DNA of 5,658 nucleotides, from NCBI GenBank assembly GCA_903868655.1, contig CAIPWG010000634.1, positions 1-5,658 of the forward strand, read 5' to 3'. Shown piece by piece: positions 1 to 5,658 of the stretch. The notes under the pieces are model-generated. The model did not search any database. It worked only from the letters and a program-made list of their open reading frames with translations, and had not been told where the DNA came from. Origin of the DNA: an uncultured Sphingomonadales bacterium. Lineage in GTDB: Bacteria > Pseudomonadota > Alphaproteobacteria > Sphingomonadales > Sphingomonadaceae. Each line of letters begins with the position of its first letter. The first letter of the stretch is position 1. Both the position numbers and the translations under genes were made by a program.

Positions 1-719
1 CCGAGGCTCAATTGGCCGATGTTCATGCTGCACGTGCACGGCTCGAACATGCGATTGCCGGTTTGATCGGTACGCCCGCTTCGGCTTTCGCGCTCGAACC
101 AGCCAAGGACACGCTGCATGTTGCAGTCGTGCCAGTTGGTTTGCCATCGACTTTGCTGCTGCAGCGGCCAGATGTGGCAGCGGCTGAACGTCGGATGTTT
201 GCAGCCAATCGCGCGATCGGTGTCGCGCGTGCAGCATTTTTTCCAACGATTGATCTGGCTGCTGCTGGTGGTACCAATGCCACCAGTTTGGCCGGGCTTG
301 CGGTTGCGGGCAACGCATTTTGGGCTCTGGGGCCAACGCTCGCGCTCACCCTGTTCGATGGTGGGCGGCGTACCGCGCAAGTGCGCGCGGCGCGCGCGCG
401 CTGGGAAGAAGCCAGCGCCAATTATCGCGTAACGGCTTTGGCCGCGTTTCAGGACGTGGAAGACAGTTTGGCCGCACTGCACCATTTTGGCGATGAGGAT
501 ACCGCGCAAATTCGTGCAGCAGCGCTTGCACAGCAGGCCGCTGACCTGTCGATACTGCGGTATGAAAAGGGTGTTTCCAATTATCTGGATGTGGTGACAG
601 CCCAAACTACTGCTCTGTTTGAGCAACGGCGCGCGATTGCGGTCCGCACTCTGCGCCTGAATGCGGCGGTATCGCTGGCGCGCGCGGTTGGTGGTGGCTG
701 GCGCGTTCGCACGCCTTGA
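1..719 (+). CDS. Efflux outer-membrane channel, NodT/OprM (TolC-like) family, C-terminal part
   Basis: This is the 3' part of an outer-membrane factor, the trimeric channel that works with an inner-membrane pump and a periplasmic adaptor in tripartite efflux. The reading frame is open from position 3 and ends at TGA 717-719, giving 238 visible residues. The family is usually about 450-490 residues, so roughly the second half is present. The signal peptide and lipobox cysteine would lie upstream. Family hallmarks seen are an alanine-rich coiled-coil helix at the fragment start (ARARLEHAIAGLIGTP), the signature RPDVAAAERRMFAANRAIGV near residues 54-73 followed by ARAAFFPTIDL, a second helical hairpin around QDVEDSLAAL, and the YLDVVTAQTTAL segment near the end. 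The C-terminus stops soon after that helix, as is normal here. The TTG at position 12 is not a real start, since homology continues through the window edge. Substrate cannot be told; pump and adaptor genes are probably upstream. Confidence -1.
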   Translation, partial: EAQLADVHAARARLEHAIAGLIGTPASAFALEPAKDTLHVAVVPVGLPSTLLLQRPDVAAAERRMFAANRAIGVARAAFFPTIDLAAAGGTNATSLAGLAVAGNAFWALGPTLALTLFDGGRRTAQVRAARARWEEASANYRVTALAAFQDVEDSLAALHHFGDEDTAQIRAAALAQQAADLSILRYEKGVSNYLDVVTAQTTALFEQRRAIAVRTLRLNAAVSLARAVGGGWRVRTP

Positions 720-720
720 C

Positions 721-746
721 CGAAGCCCCAAAATGCTGGACCTTCG
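721..746 (+). other. Imperfect hairpin just after the efflux gene stop
   Basis: The arms CGAAG (721-725) and CTTCG (742-746) enclose a two-by-two internal loop and an inner CCA/TGG stem (728-730 with 737-739), leaving a six-base loop. It starts two bases after the efflux-gene stop, where a terminator would be expected. No T-run follows, so intrinsic termination is doubtful. It could equally be an mRNA 3'-end stabiliser or chance. Confidence -1.
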
Positions 747-767
747 CAACGGCAAAAACAGCCCTGC

Positions 768-780
768 ATGGCCCAGCCAT
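768..780. promoter_or_regulatory. Perfect short palindrome upstream of the aldehyde dehydrogenase gene (operator candidate)
   Basis: ATGGC-CCA-GCCAT is a perfect inverted repeat of 5-bp arms with a 3-base spacer. It ends 40 bases before the ATG at 821, in the only non-coding stretch between the efflux and dehydrogenase genes. A position like this suits a repressor or activator site. The arms are short, so chance is a real possibility. I found no convincing -35/-10 pair in the 720-820 gap, so it is open whether the dehydrogenase has its own promoter or is read through from the efflux gene. Confidence -1.
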
Positions 781-804
781 ATCAAGGGGACGTTATCAGC
801 AATC

Positions 805-813
805 GAGAGAGGG
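805..813 (+). promoter_or_regulatory. Ribosome binding site of the aldehyde dehydrogenase gene
   Basis: The purine run GAGAGAGGG lies 7 bases before the ATG at 821, a standard Shine-Dalgarno distance. It decides the start. The frame is also open upstream to a TTG at 716, but that codon overlaps the efflux gene stop and would add 35 residues that do not resemble the family. The next in-frame ATG (842) has no such purine run. Confidence -1.
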
Positions 814-820
814 TACTGCG

Positions 821-2254
821 ATGACCACGTCGGACACAACCATGCAGGCGCTGCTCGATCGACAAAAACAGGCTCATCTGCGCGATGGCGCGCCAGATCT
901 GTCTGTGCGCAAGGATCGGCTGGATCGCTGTATCGGCCTGCTGGTCGATTATCGCAGCCAGATCGAAGACGCGCTCAACAGCGATTTTGGTTCGCGTTCG
1001 CGTGAAGCGAGCGCGTTCACCGACATAGGGGCTTCGATTGGCCCGCTGAAGCACGCGCGCGACAACCTTGCCAAATGGATCAAGCCCGAACGTCGCAGCA
1101 CATCGCCGCGCATACTCGCGTTGTTTGGTGCGCGCGCCGAAGTGCGCTTTCAGCCCAAGGGCGTGGTCGGCGTGATCAGCCCGTGGAATTTTCCCGTCAA
1201 TCTTACGTTTGCGCCACTGGCGGGTATTCTGGCCGCGGGCAACCGGGCGATGATCAAGCCGTCGGAATACACGCCGTTCACCTCAGCCCTGATGGCCGAG
1301 ATGTTTGCGAAGGCGTTTACCGAGGAAGAAATTGCAGTCGTGACCGGGGGTCCCGAAATCGGGCAGGCCTTTGCAGGTCTTGCTTTCGATCATATGATCT
1401 TTACCGGCGCCACCAATGTCGCGCGCCACGTGATGCGCGCCGCTGCAGAAAATCTGGTGCCGCTTACGCTCGAACTCGGCGGCAAAAGCCCGGTCATTGT
1501 TGGCCGGTCTGCGGATATGGCGACGGCGACCGCGCGTATCATGAATGGCAAAACGCTGAACGCCGGGCAGATCTGTTTGGCGCCCGACTATGTCATGACG
1601 CCGGAAGAAACGCTCGATGGGTTTATTGCCGGGGCACAGGGCGCGGTGCGGCAGATGTTTCCAACGATCAAGGACAATCCGGATTACACCGCAATTGTTG
1701 CCCAGCGGCATTTTGACCGGATCACCAGTTATGTCGATGATGCGCGTGCCAAGGGCGCGCAAGTGATCGAGCTGAAACCGGAGGGCGAGGATTTGAGCCA
1801 GCAGGAGCATCGCAAGATTGCACCCACGCTGATCATCAACCCCACTGACGATATGAAAGTGATGCAGGAGGAAATTTTTGGACCGGTGCTTCCGGTCAGG
1901 ACCTACCGCTCGGTCAGCGAGGCAATCGACTACGTCAATGCGCATGATCGCCCGCTCGGCCTCTATTACTTCGGTAGCGACGCCGCAGAACGTGAAACGG
2001 TGCTGGGTTCGACCACCGCGGGGGGTGTGACTGTCAACGATGTTGTCTTCCACGTAGCGCAAGAGGATCTGCCGTTTGGCGGTGTCGGTCCGGCAGGCAT
2101 GGGCAGCTATCACGGCATCGATGGCTTTCGCGAGTTCAGCCACAAAAAGGCGATCTTCACCCAGATTGCCAAAGACATTGGCCCGCTGAAAGCGCTGCGT
2201 CCGCCTTATGGCCGCGGCATCGCGAAATTTCTGGCTGGCCAGATCAAACGTTAG
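821..2254 (+). CDS. calB: Coniferyl aldehyde dehydrogenase-type NAD(P)-dependent aldehyde dehydrogenase
   Basis: This 477-residue cytosolic aldehyde dehydrogenase superfamily enzyme oxidises an aldehyde to its carboxylic acid with NAD(P)+. The length suits the coniferyl aldehyde dehydrogenase branch (about 475-485), whose reference reaction is coniferyl aldehyde to ferulic acid. Visible motifs are ISPWNFPVNLT with the oxyanion Asn123, IKPSE with cofactor-binding Lys146, the Rossmann turn FTGATNVARHV (194-204), LELGGKSP with general-base Glu218, GQICLAPDYV with nucleophile Cys252, and EEIFGPV with cofactor Glu351. All catalytic residues are intact. The segments DFGSRSRE, VVTGGPEIG, HVMRAAAENL and NPDYTAIV, and the C-terminal FGGVGPAGMGSYHG, match the CalB-like group as I recall it. 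The substrate is inferred: many sphingomonads carry relatives acting on other aromatic or aliphatic aldehydes. The gene follows the efflux gene after 101 bases on the same strand, and it converges with the next gene. Confidence -1.
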   Translation: MTTSDTTMQALLDRQKQAHLRDGAPDLSVRKDRLDRCIGLLVDYRSQIEDALNSDFGSRSREASAFTDIGASIGPLKHARDNLAKWIKPERRSTSPRILALFGARAEVRFQPKGVVGVISPWNFPVNLTFAPLAGILAAGNRAMIKPSEYTPFTSALMAEMFAKAFTEEEIAVVTGGPEIGQAFAGLAFDHMIFTGATNVARHVMRAAAENLVPLTLELGGKSPVIVGRSADMATATARIMNGKTLNAGQICLAPDYVMTPEETLDGFIAGAQGAVRQMFPTIKDNPDYTAIVAQRHFDRITSYVDDARAKGAQVIELKPEGEDLSQQEHRKIAPTLIINPTDDMKVMQEEIFGPVLPVRTYRSVSEAIDYVNAHDRPLGLYYFGSDAAERETVLGSTTAGGVTVNDVVFHVAQEDLPFGGVGPAGMGSYHGIDGFREFSHKKAIFTQIAKDIGPLKALRPPYGRGIAKFLAGQIKR

Positions 2255-2262
2255 GATGCGGT

Positions 2263-2287
2263 GGCGTGGGGATTGGCACACCACGCC
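2263..2287. terminator. Hairpin between convergent genes, possible bidirectional terminator
   Basis: GGCGTGG (2263-2269) and CCACGCC (2281-2287) form a perfect 7-bp GC-rich stem with an 11-base loop. It lies in the 69-base gap between the converging stops of the dehydrogenase gene (2254) and the nuclease-helicase gene (2324), where a shared terminator is expected. Neither strand has a T-run after the stem, so it is not a canonical intrinsic terminator. It may act weakly, with Rho, or as a 3'-end protecting stem. Confidence -1.
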
Positions 2288-2323
2288 CCGGTCCCGCGCG
2301 CACCAGCCAGGGCATGCCGGTTT

Positions 2324-4291
2324 TCAGCCATCTGTAGTGTCGAGCGATTTCAGACCGCAGCGCTGCAGGAAATCGAAAATTCCGTTATAAAAACCTGATG
2401 ATCGCGTTGGGTCGTTGTCGTCGCCTTGCGGCACAAAGATAACCATGCCCTGACGCGCCCGGGTCAGAACCACGCGATATGCGTTCTTGAGATAGAGCCT
2501 CAGAAGCCGGTCGTTGACCGACTGCCACCGTGTGCCCTTGAACTTGTGCGGTTGCCAGCTTGCGCCATCATGGCGCATGTCGGCATCCCAGCAGACACAC
2601 GTCCAGTCCAGTTCCAGACCTTGCACATCAAACTCGCTGGCGACGTCTTCCAGATAAAACGACGACCGCACATCATCACGACTGTTCAGGAACCAGTTCG
2701 GCGGTTCGATCGCGGCTTTGATGTTCAACCCCTCTGCTTTCAGCCGCGAAGCGCCTGATGAAGCGATCAGGCCATACCGTTCCGAACCGCGTGCCTTGTT
2801 CTTCAGCCACGCTCGCGCGACACCAAGATTGCGGGTCAGCACGATGGGATAGTGGCCCAGTCCACCATATGCCTGGCGCGCGGCTTCGGCGTCGCCATCG
2901 ACAACATGGGAGATAAAGGTCGATAGCGTCTCGGCACGAAACGAACGCATCGCGACGCCCAAATGCAAGTCTGGATTGAGTACGACGCGTGGCCCGTTCA
3001 GAAAGCTTCGAGCGCCCTGATCGAGATCGTAATCGGGGTGATCAATGCGATCGGAGGTGTAAACGTGCCAATGCGGAAAACGGCTTTGCAAGGCTGCCAT
3101 CCATTCGCTGAGGCCAGCCTCACCGTCGTTGATTTCTTGACCTCCGCCGACGAGGCAGATGATGGTGCACCACCGCGCATGTCGATCCATGACGCTCAAA
3201 AGGAATTCCGGTTCCGACAAATCGAAATCTGCAAGGCCGCGTTTTTGACGCATGAAGGACGCGGCCTTGCGGCGATTCCATGCGCGCTGCGCTTCGTCGA
3301 AGATGACAACGTGGTCCGAAGGTGCGTTGCTGGAATGAACGTATTCGTCGCGAAAATGATGAATGTTCTGAATGAAGGCCCGCACATGGCGTTCGGCCGT
3401 CGATCGTTGCCCGCCACTGCGTGCGCGGTGATCGCGAACCAACGCTTCGCGCAGGACATCAACCAGCGGACCATTGCCCGAGAGGAAGGTCGCGTGCTCG
3501 TCCTTTCCGCTTGCGCTTCGTCGGGTGGCGATATTCAGCCCGGCGAGGGTCTTTCCAGCACCGGGCACGCCTGTAATAAAACAGATCGCCTTCCCACCGC
3601 TGCTGCGACTGGCGTCGATGGCTTGGTTCACGGCCGCTTCAGTGCGCGTCAGATTGATCGCGCCGGCGTCGTGGCGCGTTATATCTTCAACATTGTGCCG
3701 AGCATAAAGCGCTGTTGCTGCTTGGATAATCGTAGGTGTTGGTCGATAGCCGCTGGCTTCCCAGGCTGCTACATCGAAACCGGGCGCCCTCTTGTTTGCG
3801 ACAATCATATGCATGACGGGAGCCAAGTCTTGGGGACATAGCAGGAACGGCTTGGCAACCTGGTCAAACGCCAATTCGAGCTGCAGATCATGCGATTCAC
3901 GGGCTTCTGTCGGCACCAGGATCGGATAGATCGACAAGGCATGGCTGCCTTCGTGGAAGTTTTTAAGGTCAAGCGCATAATCTTCGACTTGTTCGATTGC
4001 GGCGGCTTCGAACCGGGCTTGGCCCTCCTTGAATTCAATCACAAATATCGCATGGCCGATAATGACGACCGCATCGGCGCGTTTGCCCATGCGCGGGATT
4101 GCAAACTCAAAGTAGACAGTAAAACCGGTGAGGTCGGTTAACGCCGTCCGCAACAACTCGATCTGTTTGAGCCACGCCTGCCTCTGTCCGGCCTCGACAT
4201 CAAAATGGTGCCTGCGGGTCAATTCACCCAGAATATGCGACGGCGTATCGGCATAAAACCGCTCGCGGTTTGCTGAATAATAGGCGCGCAT
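2324..4291 (-). CDS. PD-(D/E)XK nuclease-like domain fused to DUF2075 (Schlafen group 3-type) SF1 helicase
   Basis: This is a complete 655-residue soluble protein with no signal peptide or membrane segment. Residues about 35-165 look like a PD-(D/E)XK nuclease fold: Asp73 in KRADAVVI, Glu86 and Lys88 in FVIEFKEG, then a QxxxY motif (Gln101, Tyr105) as in RecB/Cas4-type nucleases. Residues about 230-655 are a DUF2075 helicase core: Walker A GVPGAGKT (241-248), Walker B VVIFDEAQRAW (Asp332, Glu333), motif III LVGGGQEIN (380-388, Gln385), RSFR (449-452), a motif V-like EFDVQGLELDW (553-563) and motif VI YRVVLTRARQG with Arg611. All ATPase residues are present, so it should be active. The ATG at 4291 has AGGGGG four bases upstream, and family-like sequence (MRAYYSA) begins at once. 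Target and role are unknown. The family is usually annotated only as an ATP-binding or DUF2075 protein; DNA or RNA processing in repair or phage defence is inference from architecture. No partner gene adjoins it. Confidence -1.
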   Translation of the reverse strand: MRAYYSANRERFYADTPSHILGELTRRHHFDVEAGQRQAWLKQIELLRTALTDLTGFTVYFEFAIPRMGKRADAVVIIGHAIFVIEFKEGQARFEAAAIEQVEDYALDLKNFHEGSHALSIYPILVPTEARESHDLQLELAFDQVAKPFLLCPQDLAPVMHMIVANKRAPGFDVAAWEASGYRPTPTIIQAATALYARHNVEDITRHDAGAINLTRTEAAVNQAIDASRSSGGKAICFITGVPGAGKTLAGLNIATRRSASGKDEHATFLSGNGPLVDVLREALVRDHRARSGGQRSTAERHVRAFIQNIHHFRDEYVHSSNAPSDHVVIFDEAQRAWNRRKAASFMRQKRGLADFDLSEPEFLLSVMDRHARWCTIICLVGGGQEINDGEAGLSEWMAALQSRFPHWHVYTSDRIDHPDYDLDQGARSFLNGPRVVLNPDLHLGVAMRSFRAETLSTFISHVVDGDAEAARQAYGGLGHYPIVLTRNLGVARAWLKNKARGSERYGLIASSGASRLKAEGLNIKAAIEPPNWFLNSRDDVRSSFYLEDVASEFDVQGLELDWTCVCWDADMRHDGASWQPHKFKGTRWQSVNDRLLRLYLKNAYRVVLTRARQGMVIFVPQGDDNDPTRSSGFYNGIFDFLQRCGLKSLDTTDG

Positions 4292-4295
4292 CCAA

Positions 4296-4301
4296 CCCCC
4301 T
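4296..4301 (-). promoter_or_regulatory. Ribosome binding site of the nuclease-helicase gene
   Basis: On the minus strand AGGGGG ends four bases before the ATG at 4291. The spacing is slightly short but usable, and it is the only purine run near that start. The surrounding 113-base gap (4292-4404) is the only place for a promoter private to this gene. It holds a TTGAAA on the minus strand, but no -10 at a proper distance, so I do not call a promoter. Confidence -1.
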
Positions 4302-4404
4302 GTGAGCTGGGCCGTACCAGGTTTTTACAGGTGGGACGACAGCGGTCACGTTCATTTTCAACGCAGATGCGGCTGTCCCTAATGCAGCTTTTGCAGGGCG
4401 CAAG

Positions 4405-5658
4405 TCAGGCTGCGCTGGCCATGATGGACGCGGCTTGCACGAGTTTCAGCGCTGCGGTGCCGTCGATCGGGTGGCTGAACAAATAGCCTTGGATGCTGCC
4501 GCAACCTTGACCGCGCAAGCTGTCGAGCTGTTCGGTGAATTCGACGCCTTCGGCGGTGGTTTCCATGTGCAAGGCGCTGGCCAGATCGACGATCGCGCGG
4601 ATAATGGCGGCAGAACTGGTATCTTTGACGACATTGTCGACAAACGACTTGTCGATTTTGATCTTGTCGAACGGAAAACTGCGCAAATAGCTGAGCGACG
4701 AATAGCCGGTGCCAAAATCGTCGAGCGCGATACGGATACCCAGCGTGCGCAGGCTGTGCAGCATGTCGGTCACTGCCACTTCGCCATCGAGGAACACCGA
4801 TTCAGTGATTTCGATCTCGAGGCGGGAAGGGGACAAGCCTGAACGGGTCAAGGCTTGCAGGATAAGTGGCGCAAACCCGGGATTGCGGAATTGCAAGCTT
4901 GAAACATTCACCGCAACACGCACATGGCTGGGCCAGGCGATTGCTTCGCGACAGGCCTCGTGCATCACCCATTCGCCAATTGCGGTGATCAGGCCGCATT
5001 CTTCGGCAACGGGGATGAATTTGACCGGCGAAATATTGCCGTGGATCGGATGTTCCCAGCGCAACAGCGCCTCAAAACAATTGATGCGATCGGCCTTCAG
5101 ATCATAGATCGGTTGGTAATTAAGCCGGAATTGCCCAGTGCGGATCGCCTCGCGCAAATCGAGTTCAAGCTGCCGGCGTTCGCGTGCGGCCTGGTCGAGC
5201 GCGGGTTCGAAAAAGCAGAAGTTCTTGCGGCCATCATCTTTGGCCCGGTACAATGCGAGATCTGCATTTTTGAGCAATTGGCCGGCGTCGGTACCGTCCA
5301 TTGGGCCGATCGCAATGCCAAGACTGGCGCCGGTGGGAATGATGTGGCCTTCGACTTCGATGGCCTGAGCGAGTATATCAACAATGGCTTGCGCGAGTGC
5401 GCGCGGGCGATCCGGATCAAATCCTTGCGCCAAAACGATCGCAAACTCGTCGCCGCCCAACCGTGCCACCAGCCCATCAGGCGCCAGATCGATCAGTATT
5501 TCACCGACGCGTTTGAGTAACGCATCGCCAACCGGATGGCCCAGAGTGTCGTTGATCACTTTGAACCGGTCAAGGTCGAGACACAGTACGGCGACCTGTT
5601 CGGTGGTGCGCGCAAGCCGTTGCATGCTGCGATCAAGCGACTGACGAAAGAAAGTACG
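4405..5658 (-). CDS. GGDEF-EAL cyclic-di-GMP signalling protein, C-terminal part
   Basis: The visible 417 residues (numbered from the window edge) cover most of a GGDEF domain and a whole EAL domain. The protein would make and/or degrade cyclic di-GMP, which controls motility and biofilm. The frame runs off the window end: the edge reads RTFFRQSLDRS, matching the usual N-terminal GGDEF stretch after a GLPN motif, so the ATG at 5625 is internal. Any sensor domain is outside. In GGDEF, metal and substrate residues are present: DLDRFK (28-33), Asn36, Asp37 and an intact GGDEF (68-72). The RxxD inhibitory site expected just before it is absent. In EAL, all key residues are present: EAL (Glu196), Asn251, ExxE Glu283/Glu286, DDFGTGYSS (Asp313, Asp314), Lys334, AEGVE (Glu370, Glu373) and Gln390 in IQGY. 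Both domains may be active, and phosphodiesterase activity is well supported. It ends at TGA 4405-4407. No input signal can be inferred. Confidence -1.
   Translation of the reverse strand, partial: RTFFRQSLDRSMQRLARTTEQVAVLCLDLDRFKVINDTLGHPVGDALLKRVGEILIDLAPDGLVARLGGDEFAIVLAQGFDPDRPRALAQAIVDILAQAIEVEGHIIPTGASLGIAIGPMDGTDAGQLLKNADLALYRAKDDGRKNFCFFEPALDQAARERRQLELDLREAIRTGQFRLNYQPIYDLKADRINCFEALLRWEHPIHGNISPVKFIPVAEECGLITAIGEWVMHEACREAIAWPSHVRVAVNVSSLQFRNPGFAPLILQALTRSGLSPSRLEIEITESVFLDGEVAVTDMLHSLRTLGIRIALDDFGTGYSSLSYLRSFPFDKIKIDKSFVDNVVKDTSSAAIIRAIVDLASALHMETTAEGVEFTEQLDSLRGQGCGSIQGYLFSHPIDGTAALKLVQAASIMASAA

Noticed and set aside
716..820. N-terminal extension of the aldehyde dehydrogenase from a TTG at 716
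   Set aside because: The 35 extra codons do not resemble the family, the TTG overlaps the previous gene's stop, and a good ribosome binding site precedes the ATG at 821.
1283..2284. A 333-codon open frame antisense to the aldehyde dehydrogenase gene
   Set aside because: The plus strand here encodes catalytic motifs of a complete enzyme. The antisense translation is rich in Arg, His and Cys, has no recognisable domain, and is the usual mirror of a GC-rich gene.
2963..3841. A 292-codon open frame antisense to the nuclease-helicase gene
   Set aside because: It lies opposite the Walker A, Walker B and motif III coding region, and its product has no recognisable motif. It is a shadow frame.
4378..4400. 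Terminator for the GGDEF-EAL gene in the gap after its stop
   Set aside because: Only short stems can be drawn on the minus strand (CCCT/AGGG and TGCA/TGCA). They are weak and are not followed by a T-run.
4292..4404. Sigma-70-type promoter for the nuclease-helicase gene
   Set aside because: A minus-strand TTGAAA is present, but the nearest -10-like TGTAAA is about 26 bases away, too far for a normal promoter.
4924..5520. A 198-codon open frame antisense to the GGDEF-EAL gene
   Set aside because: The minus strand carries intact GGDEF and EAL motifs over this span. The opposite frame shows no family features and no ribosome binding site that I can support.
5623..5625. ATG as the true start of the GGDEF-EAL protein
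   Set aside because: The frame stays open to the window edge, and the 11 codons before it (RTFFRQSLDRS) match the normal beginning of a GGDEF domain, so the gene starts outside the window.

Overview
The window looks like chromosomal DNA from a moderately GC-rich alphaproteobacterium. A sphingomonad (Novosphingobium, Sphingobium or Sphingopyxis type) is my best guess. It rests on codon use, the NodT-type efflux gene and the coniferyl-aldehyde-dehydrogenase-type gene. This is inference, because no rRNA or other marker is present. I see no insertion sequence, tRNA, CRISPR array, integrase or phage gene.

Layout: (1) Positions 1-719, plus strand: the 3' half of a NodT/OprM-type outer-membrane efflux channel gene, cut by the window start. 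(2) Positions 821-2254, plus strand: a complete NAD-dependent aldehyde dehydrogenase closest to coniferyl aldehyde dehydrogenase (calB), with a good ribosome binding site. (3) A 69-base convergent gap containing a perfect 7-bp hairpin. (4) Positions 2324-4291, minus strand: a complete 655-residue protein joining an N-terminal PD-(D/E)XK nuclease-like domain to a C-terminal DUF2075/Schlafen-group-3-type SF1 helicase. (5) Positions 4405-5658, minus strand: the 3' part of a GGDEF-EAL cyclic-di-GMP signalling gene, cut by the window end.

The two plus-strand genes could share a role in handling toxic or aromatic compounds (export plus aldehyde oxidation), but adjacency is the only support. The two minus-strand genes are 113 bases apart in the same direction and have no obvious shared function. 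The nuclease-helicase protein is the most interesting item. The family is already catalogued by its domain, but its role is poorly defined, and its architecture would fit a single-gene nucleic-acid-processing or anti-phage factor. I see no clearly new multi-gene system in the window.
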